NCBI GenBank assembly: GCA_023411375.1 | Contig: JAEYOW010000033.1 | Span: 62,001-126,000 of the forward strand | DNA length: 64,000 nt | Direction: 5' to 3' | Source: Bacillota bacterium | Lineage (GTDB): Bacteria; Bacillota; Clostridia; Christensenellales; Aristaeellaceae | Part shown: positions 7,102 through 14,135 of the stretch, piece by piece | How positions within the stretch are numbered: the first letter of the stretch is position 1 | Layout of the letters: every line of letters begins with the position of its first letter | Made by a program: the position numbers and the translations under genes | The notes under the pieces: model-generated | The model's database searches: none | Seen by the model: the letters and a program-made list of their open reading frames with translations, nothing else | What the model was told of the DNA's origin: nothing

Positions 7102-7971
7102 TTAGTGTCGTTGCGCCGCCTCGTGCTGGAGGTCGTCCAACTCCGCCTGCTCCGTTTCCGTGGGCCGGGCGTCGATGGGTACAATGCCGATGACCCTGCC
7201 GATGCAGCGAACGTTGTCGTCGGCGTTAAAATGCAGAACAGGATACTTGGGATTATGGGAATGAAGGCCATCGGGCTGGTATTCCTTGACAAATCCCTCG
7301 CCGTCGGCGACGAATACGCCCACCTCGCCGGGAGAAATGGCGTCGGCGTATTGTACCAGGATGTCGTCTCCGTCATGCAGGTCGGGTTCCATAGAGTCGC
7401 CGCTTACGGTGATGACAGCGTCTGCCCGGCAGACGTTGCGGTCAGCGCGGAGGTAGATATAGACGCCATGCCCGCCCTCGTCCAGGGGATTGCCGGTGCC
7501 TGCGGAGGTTTTCAGGTCGTCATACCAGACGCGCTGAAAATTCTCCTGAACGTATTTGCGTAGATTCCGTGCCTGCACGTCCAGCATGGTCGCCATCAGC
7601 TGGTCTATGACCTGTCGGTTCTGTTGACTGAGATAATGATAGTTGTTGAGCACCCGGCGATCCTCGCTTGTCAATTCCTCAGTAAAAACCGCCTGGCCGA
7701 AAAAGGTGCTGAGGGAAATGCCCAGCGCTTCGCAAAGGTCAGGAATCATATTGAGGTCGGGTCGCGCCTTTCCTACTTCCCAGTTGCTGACGTAGTTTTT
7801 GCTGGTGTTAAGGATACGTGCCAGTTCAGGCTGGTTGATACCCTTTTTGAGGCGTGCGGCCCGGATGATAGAGCCATACTTCTCGCGGTTGAAATAAGCG
7901 AGCTTGGCAGCTTTTCGCTCCGCCAGGCTGGTGACGTTTCCCGCGGGAAACGGATTATCAGTGGGCTTCAT
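7102..7971 (-). CDS. CI-like phage repressor with XRE domain and S24 (LexA-type) peptidase
   Basis: A 289-aa protein. I start it at the ATG at 7971 because AAGAAGGAGG lies eight bases upstream, rather than at the ATG 27 bases earlier. An XRE domain (GSIIRAARLKKGINQPELARILNTSKNYVSNWEVGKARP, about residues 33-80) is followed by a linker and a C-terminal S24 autoprotease: ITVSGDSMEPDLHDGDDILV carries the catalytic serine (GDSM) and GEVGVFVADGEGFVKEYQ supplies the lysine region. It should hold the lytic promoter shut and be cleaved on RecA activation. The divergent promoters at 8003-8158 both carry a TTTAGTGCTA element over the -10, consistent with reciprocal control. Confidence 0.92.
   Translation of the reverse strand: MKPTDNPFPAGNVTSLAERKAAKLAYFNREKYGSIIRAARLKKGINQPELARILNTSKNYVSNWEVGKARPDLNMIPDLCEALGISLSTFFGQAVFTEELTSEDRRVLNNYHYLSQQNRQVIDQLMATMLDVQARNLRKYVQENFQRVWYDDLKTSAGTGNPLDEGGHGVYIYLRADRNVCRADAVITVSGDSMEPDLHDGDDILVQYADAISPGEVGVFVADGEGFVKEYQPDGLHSHNPKYPVLHFNADDNVRCIGRVIGIVPIDARPTETEQAELDDLQHEAAQRH
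7935..7952. promoter_or_regulatory. Perfect 18-bp palindrome inside the repressor gene
   Basis: CGTTTCCCGCGGGAAACG is self-complementary over all 18 bases. It falls in the first codons of the repressor gene, encoding part of NPFPAGNVT. It could be an intragenic operator or mRNA hairpin, or coincidence. Confidence 0.45.
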
Positions 7972-8002
7972 GCTTTTTGCCTCCTTCTTGACTTTCACGT
8001 AT

Positions 8003-8031
8003 ATAGTAGCACTAAAATATATTGCTGTAAA
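8003..8031 (-). promoter_or_regulatory. Repressor promoter with overlapping operator
   Basis: On the minus strand TTTACA (-35, 8026-8031), a 17-base spacer and TACTAT (-10, 8003-8008) lie about 30 bases upstream of the repressor start. TTTAGTGCTA (8016-8007) overlaps the -10. The same ten bases recur on the plus strand over the rightward -10 at 8145-8154. Confidence 0.7.
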
Positions 8032-8144
8032 TAGGCCAGTGAAAATTTTACGCAGCTTTTCGCAAAAAGCCCCAGCGACACCTGTTCAAAAATATTTTTT
8101 GGAAAAAGAATGTATGTTCGTACATTTGAAAACAAGAAATAAAA

Positions 8145-8158
8145 TTTAGTGCTATACT
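8145..8158 (+). promoter_or_regulatory. Rightward early promoter, extended -10, with operator
   Basis: TGC followed by TATACT (8150-8158) forms an extended -10; no good -35 lies 17 bases upstream. TTTAGTGCTA (8145-8154) overlaps it. An additional inverted repeat, AATGTA/TACATT (8109-8126), lies just upstream. The promoter points to the early operon beginning at 8303. Confidence 0.6.
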
Positions 8159-8229
8159 TGGTGGCGAGATACAGTTCCTGGCAAAATGGATAGTACGACA
8201 GGAGCTTTCTCTCAAAAAGCTGCTTCCTT

Positions 8230-8257
8230 CATGCGGCGGACGCCGGGCTGCCGCATG
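8230..8257 (+). promoter_or_regulatory. Leader hairpin of the early transcript
   Basis: CATGCGGC (8230-8237) pairs with GCCGCATG (8250-8257) around a 12-base loop, within the untranslated leader about 45 bases before the first early gene. No T run follows, so it is not a terminator. An antitermination or stability role is possible. Confidence 0.35.
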
Positions 8258-8302
8258 GAGTTATCTGATGCCGGTAATACGAAAATACGGAGGAATCTAT
8301 AA

Positions 8303-8515
8303 ATGGTGTTGCGCTTTCACGATTTCTATTTCATGGTTTTCATCAGCCGCGAGTATCTGGGCGTCGAGGTGCCCTTCAGGTATGACGAATGGCACGGGGA
8401 TATTGGAGGGATTTTCATGATTCCCTTTGTCCGAATTCTCTTCGGATATGAATTGAGGCAAGAGGGGTCGCAGGAGGAACTGCAGGAGGCGGTGGAGGAT
8501 GGCGAACGCTACTGA
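8303..8515 (+). CDS. Small early phage protein, unknown function
   Basis: A 70-aa frame with ATG at 8303 and GGAGGAA eight bases upstream. The first 50 residues are rich in aromatic and hydrophobic residues (FHDFYFMVFISREYLGV..., GGIFMIPFVRILFGYE), and the tail is acidic. It is the first gene of the rightward transcript and overlaps the next start by 17 bases. I recognise no family. Confidence 0.55.
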   Translation: MVLRFHDFYFMVFISREYLGVEVPFRYDEWHGDIGGIFMIPFVRILFGYELRQEGSQEELQEAVEDGERY

Positions 8516-8690
8516 AATGCTTATGACGCACTGCTGCCATTGCGGGCATCTGATCAGCCGGTCGGCCTCCGGCACAAGGAGCATTATGCGATGCCCCAAA
8601 TGCGGAGCAGAGATTGAAGTGACCGTTCGGGAAAAGACGGTTACGGTGACGCTGCTGCGAGTGAAGGAAAATGCGGCACAGACAAATTGA
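8499..8690 (+). CDS. Com-like zinc-ribbon protein
   Basis: A 63-aa protein. ATG at 8499 with AGGAGG nine bases upstream. A four-cysteine ribbon, CCHCG...16 residues...RCPKCG, is followed by a beta-rich, charged tail. The spacing between the second and third metal-binding pairs and the RCPxC ending match the Mu-like Com family as I remember it. In phage Mu, Com binds the mom mRNA and frees its ribosome binding site. Two Mom-family genes occur in this prophage (19688-21179), about 11 kb away, so a functional link is plausible but not shown. Com-like ribbons also occur in phages without mom. Confidence 0.7.
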   Translation: MANATEMLMTHCCHCGHLISRSASGTRSIMRCPKCGAEIEVTVREKTVTVTLLRVKENAAQTN

Positions 8691-8799
8691 ATAGAAACGC
8701 ACGGCCTCGTCAGGCGCTGAATTCGGCATGGAATCGAAAGGAGCGCGGAGGCAGGTGTAAGATTTGCTAAGGGAATTGGATTTGGCTTGAACCATCAGG

Positions 8800-8874
8800 A
8801 ATCCGGCAAATAGGCGTCCACGGAGGGACATTTCTGTCCTGCAAGCGGCGTGCCTGTTTGCCGGATTTTTTCTT
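8800..8874 (+). terminator. Strong intrinsic terminator with long structured loop
   Basis: Arms 8800-8815 (AATCCGGCAAATAGGC) and 8852-8867 (GCCTGTTTGCCGGATT) form 16 pairs with one G-U, followed by TTTTTTCTTTT. The 36-base loop contains its own GGACA/TGTCC hairpin. It sits 110 bases after the Com-like gene, and 8691-8799 holds no gene that I can support. It may end the first early transcript or be an antiterminated attenuator; a small structured RNA is also conceivable. Confidence 0.8.
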
Positions 8875-8887
8875 TTCAAAAATTTTT

Positions 8888-8914
8888 CAAACCGGACAAG
8901 ACCTGTCCGGTTTG
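8888..8914. promoter_or_regulatory. 11-bp hairpin upstream of the HTH gene
   Basis: CAAACCGGACA (8888-8898) and TGTCCGGTTTG (8904-8914) form a perfect stem with a five-base loop. It follows the terminator directly and precedes the next ribosome binding site by 30 bases. Its core GGACA/TGTCC repeats that of the hairpin in the terminator loop. It could be an operator or a leader hairpin. Confidence 0.5.
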
Positions 8915-8958
8915 GTTGATACCATTCAGCCAGAGCCAAGGGAAAGGAGGTGACGAGC

Positions 8959-9315
8959 GTGAGAGGCAATGAACGGCGCGAAGAAATTATGCGCATTCTC
9001 ACTGCTAGGCGGCATGAAACCATGTCGCGCCTGGCGATGGAACTGGGCGTACACGAGCGCACAATTCGACGAGACGTTGTTGAGCTCACGACTCGTTATC
9101 CTCTGGAAACCCAACAGGGCAACGGCGGCTGCGTGAAGGTGGCTCAGTGGTATCACCCGCACCGGAACATTCTTTCCGGTGAACAGCAGCGCGTCCTTGC
9201 CGAAATCATCCAGACGGCCAGCGAGCAGCAAGCCAAAGTCCTGCGCGAGATGCTCCTGGAATATGGCTCTCCGAAAAATAGGCAGACCTTACAGGAGGGA
9301 TTCAATGTGCAGTAA
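8959..9315 (+). CDS. Winged-helix (DeoR/HTH_11-like) regulator
   Basis: A 118-aa protein. AAAGGAGGTGA at 8943-8952 fixes the GTG at 8959 as the start; a GTG at 8950 overlaps the ribosome binding site itself. The N-terminal helix-turn-helix, ERREEIMRILTARRHETMSRLAMELGVHERTIRRDVVELT, matches DeoR/HTH_11 domains. The remaining 60 residues lack a known sensor domain. It starts the replication gene cluster and overlaps the helicase start by 11 bases, so it is probably translationally coupled to it and may control this operon. Confidence 0.8.
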   Translation: MRGNERREEIMRILTARRHETMSRLAMELGVHERTIRRDVVELTTRYPLETQQGNGGCVKVAQWYHPHRNILSGEQQRVLAEIIQTASEQQAKVLREMLLEYGSPKNRQTLQEGFNVQ

Positions 9316-10789
9316 CAATCCGAAGCTGCCGATCCGGGCCGCGCCCTACAAGCATCAGCGAGAAGCTTTCTACTTCGTACTGCGGCTCTTTGGGCTGCTG
9401 GCCGAGAATGAGGAGAATGACAATGAAAGGAGGTAACTTTATGAACGTTTCCAACGGGAAGGGTGCTGCCCTCTTGATGGAAATGGGTTAGGCACCGGAA
9501 AAACTCTCACGACCATCGCCATTGTAGGCCATCTCTGGTTAAGCGGCCACATCCGCCGCCTGCTGGTTGTTGCGCCGCTGTCCATCCTCGGCGTGTGGGA
9601 GGACGAATTTTGCAAATTCGCGGATTACGACTACTCCCTCGCCGTGCTGGAAGGCACGGGCGCGCGGAAGGCGGATACCATCCGGCATATGACCGGCTCG
9701 GCGCTGCAGGTATTGGTGGTGAATTACGAGAGCGCCTGGCGCTTGGAAAAGGAGCTGGCCGCATGGAGGCCGGACATGATTGTCTGCGACGAGGGCCACA
9801 AGATTAAGACCCACAATATTGCCGCCAGCAAGGCGCTGCACCGGCTGGGCGCGAGGGTGCCCTATCGCCTGCTGCTCACCGGTACGGTCATCACCAACAA
9901 GCCCATCGACGTGTTCAGCCAGTACAAATTCGCCGACCCTGCCGTGTTCGGCAGCAGCTTCTACCTGTTCCGCAACCGCTATTTCGACATGGTGGGCTAT
10001 GGCAATTATACGCCGGTCATGAAGAAAAGCATGGAGGCGGAATTCACGGAAAAGCTGCACAGCATCGCCTTTCGGGCGACAAAGGCGGAATGCCTCGATC
10101 TGCCGGAATGCACGGACATTGTGCAGCGAGTGGAATTGGAACCTGCCGCCCGGCGCGTGTACCTGCAGCTGGTGAAGGACAGCTATGCCGATCTTGCCAA
10201 CGGCAGCGTGACCGTGACCAATGTGCTGACAAGGCTTTTGCGGCTTTCTCAGCTGACGGGCGGCTTTGTGGGCAATGATGCGGACGCCGCCACGGAGCAG
10301 GTTTCCTCGGCCAAGCTGGATGCGCTCTCCGACCTTATCGACAGCGCGGAGAATGACGGCCGCAAGGTGGTGGTCATCGCTCGGTTTCTGCCGGAAATCC
10401 GAGCTATCGAGAAGCTGTTGGAAAAGAAAGGCCTTCGCTACTCCGTGATCCACGGCGGCGTGGCCGACCGTCCCGCCCAGATTGAGGCCTTTCAGAACGA
10501 TCCTGCGGTGCGGGTGTTCGTGGGCCAGATTGCTACGGCGGGTCTGGGCATTACGCTGACGGCGGCCTCCACCATGATCTTCTATTCGCTGGATTATTCC
10601 ATGAGCAACTACAAGCAGACCCGCGCCCGCATCCATCGCGTGGGCCAGAAGCATCCCTGCACCTATATTCACCTCGTGGCCAAGGACACCGTGGATGAAA
10701 AGGCATTGAAGGCTTTGCAGGACAAGGCCAATCTGGCCAAGGCGCTGGTAGACGATTACAGGGCGGGCCGAAACCCCTTTGGAGGATGA
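9305..10789 (+). pseudogene. SNF2-family helicase, frame broken just before Walker A
   Basis: A phage-type SNF2/DEAD helicase used in replication or recombination. The ATG at 9305 (AGGAGGG upstream) reads LPIRAAPYKHQREAFYFVLRLFG, the expected N-terminal motif, but meets TAA at 9434-9436. The segment that should follow, NVSNGKGAALLMEMG, lies in another frame (9423-9488), which in turn stops at TAG 9486-9488. The original frame then resumes with GLGTGKTLTTIAI and runs intact to 10789, with DEGH (Walker B), LLTGT, and the C-terminal helicase motifs (GLGITLTAAST, QTRARIHRVGQ). Two compensating indels would explain this. Either the gene is inactive, the ribosome is recoded, or the sequence has errors. 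Confidence 0.85.
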
Positions 10790-10790
10790 A

Positions 10791-11204
10791 ATGGAGAACA
10801 ATCGACTTTTTGAATTGGCCGACGAGCTGAAAGCCCTCCGCGACCGCAAGGATGCGCTGGAGGCCGAGCTGAAGCAGGTCAATATGGACATCGACAACGT
10901 GGACTGGCACCTCTCGAACCTGATGGGAGAAACGGAAACGCAGAATTTCACCCGCGCAGGAACGATGTTTTTCCTGTCCACCAAGACCCGCGCCAGCGCC
11001 AAGGCCGGCCAGAAGGACGAGCTTTTCGGTGCGCTGCGGGCCAACGGCTACGGCGATCTGATCACTGAGACGATCAACGCCGGTTCCCTGTCCAGCTTCG
11101 TGAAGGAGCAGATCGCCGAAAATGAGGATGTGCTGCCCGGCTGGCTGGACGGCCTCGTGAATGTCTTCGAGAAAACGACCGTGGGCGTAAGAAAAGCCCG
11201 ATAA
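10791..11204 (+). CDS. Phage protein with N-terminal coiled coil, unknown function
   Basis: A 137-aa protein starting at the ATG at 10791, two bases beyond the helicase stop, with GGAGG five bases upstream. Residues 1-45 (FELADELKALRDRKDALEAELKQVNMDIDNVDWHLSNLM) are predicted coiled coil by heptad pattern. The C-terminal half is mixed charge (FFLSTKTRASAKAGQKDELFGALRANGYGDLI). Similar small proteins often lie between the helicase and polymerase genes in siphoviruses of Clostridia. The position suggests a replication accessory role; I cannot assign one. Confidence 0.65.
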   Translation: MENNRLFELADELKALRDRKDALEAELKQVNMDIDNVDWHLSNLMGETETQNFTRAGTMFFLSTKTRASAKAGQKDELFGALRANGYGDLITETINAGSLSSFVKEQIAENEDVLPGWLDGLVNVFEKTTVGVRKAR

Positions 11205-11219
11205 GAAAGGAACAAAGCA

Positions 11220-11951
11220 ATGAGTAATAACGAAATGATTCCCGCGACCAACTACACCGCCCTCAAGGATTTCAATCTGGCGGAGGCCATGGCCTCGGAA
11301 ATGAACGGCATGGATGTGAGTTTCGACCGCGTAACCATCCCCGCCGCGGGCGGCACGACCTTTGAACTGCCCGGCGAGCTTCCGGGCGAAACGGACGCGG
11401 CCAAAGAATTCACCGGCGTGATCCTCTATCATCATCCGCTGTTCGCCTATTACCGCGAGCGCTTCAATGGCGGCAATAACGCGCCAGACTGCGGCAGCTA
11501 CGACGGCGTGACCGGCGTGGGCAATCCGGGCGGCGTATGCGCCCAGTGCCCGCTGAACCAGTTCGGCAGCGGCGAAAACGGCGGCAAGGCCTGCAAAAAC
11601 AAGCGCCGCATCTTTATTCTGCGGGAGGGCGAGCTGATCCCCATCCTGCTGACGCTGCCCACCGGCTCTATGAAAGAATTTGCCGTATATGTCAAGCGCC
11701 TGCTGGCCAAGGGCAAGAAATCCAGCAGCGTGGTGACGCGGTTCTCCCTGCAGAAGGTGCAGAATTCGGGCGGTATCGCCTATTCCCAGGCGAAATTCGC
11801 CGTGGATCGGGTGCTGACGGACGAAGAACAGCGCTACATTTCCGCCATGGCCGAGCAGGTGAAGGCCTTCGCCAGCCGCGTGGCCTATGACGATGCGCCC
11901 GGCGAAGTGATTGATCCCGAAACCGGCGAGGTCATGCAGCCACTGGCTTGA
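11220..11951 (+). CDS. Conserved phage replication-cluster protein with cysteine cluster
   Basis: A 243-aa protein; ATG at 11220 preceded by AAAGGAA. The centre holds a conserved cysteine-rich stretch (APDCGSYDGVTG..., GVCAQCPLNQFGS, ACKNKRRIFIL, about residues 85-140) that looks metal-binding. It is followed by IPILLTLPTGSMKEFAVYVKRLL and an acidic tail. I recognise this as a family that recurs in Firmicutes phages next to a family A polymerase. A single-strand-binding or recombination role is a guess from context. Confidence 0.7.
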   Translation: MSNNEMIPATNYTALKDFNLAEAMASEMNGMDVSFDRVTIPAAGGTTFELPGELPGETDAAKEFTGVILYHHPLFAYYRERFNGGNNAPDCGSYDGVTGVGNPGGVCAQCPLNQFGSGENGGKACKNKRRIFILREGELIPILLTLPTGSMKEFAVYVKRLLAKGKKSSSVVTRFSLQKVQNSGGIAYSQAKFAVDRVLTDEEQRYISAMAEQVKAFASRVAYDDAPGEVIDPETGEVMQPLA

Positions 11952-12008
11952 TGCACTAACCCATTGATACGGAGGGCTGGCAGCCCCAGCCCTCCCATGG
12001 AGGTTATT

Positions 12009-13928
12009 ATGAATTACAGATGTGAAACTGACCTGTCTGCCATTAAAGATTATCTTCAAAACGCGGCCGTAGTGGCCTTCGACTTTGAAACTGCGCCCTT
12101 GCTGCAATATCGGGACGATCCTCGGGCGGCGCTGGATGCGCACCGGGCCTGCATTGTAGGGATTTCGCTTTCTACTTCTGAAGGCAGCGCTATCTATATC
12201 CCGCTGGAGCATTTCGACGGCGGCAATGCCGATTCCGATCAGGTGATTCCGTTTCTGCGCGATACGCTCTGGACGAATCCTGCGGTTACGAAGGTGGCCC
12301 ACAATCTGGCCTTTGAGTCCATGTTTCTCTATGCGCTGGGTATCATCATTCAGCCGCCCTGCTATGACACCATTGCCGCGGCGCAGATGACGCTGAAGAA
12401 CAGCTTCGAATTCCGCGGCCTGTTTGACAGCGGCCTGAAAAAGCTGGTGCCGGAGCTGCTGGGCGACGAGCTGCCGACCTTTGAGGACGTGACAGGCGGC
12501 AGATTCTTCGACGAGCTGAACAGTCATGATCCCGAAACGGTGCGCTATGCCTGTGCAGACAGCGATTACGCCCTGCGGCTGTATCGACGCTTCAACGAAT
12601 GGTTCGACGCCTTTTTGCCCAGGCATCGCTGGATCGTGGAAAATATCGAATCGCCCACAGCAGTCTATTGCGGCCTGATGAAATACAACGGTTTGCTCAT
12701 GGACGAGCCCGCCATGATCCGCAAGCAGGGCGAATGCGCAGCCCGGCTGCTGGAGCTGCGAGAGCAGATTCGCGGCATGATCGGCGATGTGGACGTCGGA
12801 GCCAATGCCGGAACGCAGGCGTTCAAGGATTATCTGTTCAAAGAATTGCAGCTTCCGGTACTGAAAACCACGGCCAAGAATGCCGAAGCCGCGGATGACC
12901 AGACGCTGACTATGCTGGCGGAATGGTGCGCGGAGAAGCGCCCTGAGCTGGTGCCGCTGTTTGAACTGGTGCAGGAATACCGGCGCTGGTCGAAGCTGAA
13001 AACCACCTACATCGACGGCTATCTGCGCTTTGTCAATCCGGCTACCGGACGCATTCATCCAGATCTTCTGCCGCTGGCGACAGAAACGGGCCGATTCGCC
13101 GCCCGGAATCCCAATATGCAGAACTGCCCGCGCAAGACCAACGATCCGGTGGGCATCCGCGCCTTTATCCTCGCGCCCGAGGGACACGTTCTCGTTTCAT
13201 GCGACTTCTCCCAGATCGAGCTGCGCGTGGGCGCGTTCTACTGCCGCGATCCGAAGATGCTGGAAACCTACCGCACAGGCGGCGACATTCATGCGGCAAC
13301 GACCAGCGTCATTTTCGGCATTCCTTACGCGCAGGCCGTGGACAAGAATGCTCCGGATTACAAGGAGCGCCGCACCATTGCGAAAAACGTGAACTTCGGC
13401 GTGTTCTACGGGCTTTTCCCTCGTGGCCTCCAGCGGACGCTGCGGTTCAAGGCCGGGCTGGACAAATCGCTTTCCGACTGTGAAGGCGTCATCGCCAACC
13501 TGAAGGCCGGTTATCCGAACCTTTCCCGCTGGCAGGAGCAGGCCCGGCGCGCTGCCGCGATGCGGCAGTATACCCAAACCTTTCTTGGTCGCCGCCGCTA
13601 TCTGCCGGGCATCCGCTCGCAGGATTGGGGCCGGAAATCCTTTGCCGAGCGCTGCGCGCTGAATACGCCCATTCAGGGAACCGCCGCCGACATTCTGAAG
13701 CTGGCGCTGGCCCGGCTGATCGTCGGCCTGCCTGAGCGCCCGTGGCTGAAGCCGCTTTTACAGATTCACGACGAATTGGTGTTTGAACTGCCGGAGGAAA
13801 AACTGCCCGAGGCCGTCGCCTTCATTCAGGCGTGCATGGACGCGCAGCCCTTCCCGGAAATGGACGTGCCCATTGTGGCCGAGGCGGCCTACGGCCCGGA
13901 TTTCGGGCACATGAAGGAGATGGAATAG
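12009..13928 (+). CDS. Phage DNA polymerase, family A, with 3'-5' exonuclease domain
   Basis: A 639-aa replicative polymerase. The ATG at 12009 follows ATGGAGG; the frame is open further upstream but without a ribosome binding site. The exonuclease domain starts with FDFETAP (Asp25, Glu27) and includes KVAHNLAFESMFL and YACADSDYALRLY. Polymerase motif A is VSCDFSQIELR (about 395), motif B is RRTIAKNVNFGVFYG (about 453-467), motif C is IHDELVFELPEE (about 586). There is no 5'-3' exonuclease domain, as is usual for phage Pol I-like enzymes. It lies between the small replication proteins and the primase/helicase. Confidence 0.95.
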   Translation: MNYRCETDLSAIKDYLQNAAVVAFDFETAPLLQYRDDPRAALDAHRACIVGISLSTSEGSAIYIPLEHFDGGNADSDQVIPFLRDTLWTNPAVTKVAHNLAFESMFLYALGIIIQPPCYDTIAAAQMTLKNSFEFRGLFDSGLKKLVPELLGDELPTFEDVTGGRFFDELNSHDPETVRYACADSDYALRLYRRFNEWFDAFLPRHRWIVENIESPTAVYCGLMKYNGLLMDEPAMIRKQGECAARLLELREQIRGMIGDVDVGANAGTQAFKDYLFKELQLPVLKTTAKNAEAADDQTLTMLAEWCAEKRPELVPLFELVQEYRRWSKLKTTYIDGYLRFVNPATGRIHPDLLPLATETGRFAARNPNMQNCPRKTNDPVGIRAFILAPEGHVLVSCDFSQIELRVGAFYCRDPKMLETYRTGGDIHAATTSVIFGIPYAQAVDKNAPDYKERRTIAKNVNFGVFYGLFPRGLQRTLRFKAGLDKSLSDCEGVIANLKAGYPNLSRWQEQARRAAAMRQYTQTFLGRRRYLPGIRSQDWGRKSFAERCALNTPIQGTAADILKLALARLIVGLPERPWLKPLLQIHDELVFELPEEKLPEAVAFIQACMDAQPFPEMDVPIVAEAAYGPDFGHMKEME

Positions 13929-14135
13929 ATGACATACAGAAACGCAGAGGGTTATCCCGATCCCACCGCCGGTGAAGCGCTGGCGAATGTGTACCGGGAA
14001 CAGCGCGCCGCTATGTGGGCGCAGGCAATACAGACAAAGCATAACGACCGGCCCAAGTCCAGCCGCCCGCCGCGCTCGGTGCAGCGGGCCAGGCAGAAGG
14101 CGAACAAGGCCAAAGGAAGGAGCGGTATGGCATGA
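13929..14135 (+). CDS. Small basic phage protein, unknown function
   Basis: A 68-aa protein starting at the base after the polymerase stop. The C-terminal half is strongly basic (KSSRPPRSVQRARQKANKAKGR), suggesting nucleic acid contact. Its end overlaps the primase start by four bases (ATGA), so it is co-translated with its neighbours. No family recognised. Confidence 0.6.
   Translation: MTYRNAEGYPDPTAGEALANVYREQRAAMWAQAIQTKHNDRPKSSRPPRSVQRARQKANKAKGRSGMA

Noticed and set aside
10551..13187. Very long minus-strand frame opposite helicase and polymerase genes
   Set aside because: It is the antisense shadow of GC-rich codons in well-identified genes; no start signal and no family.
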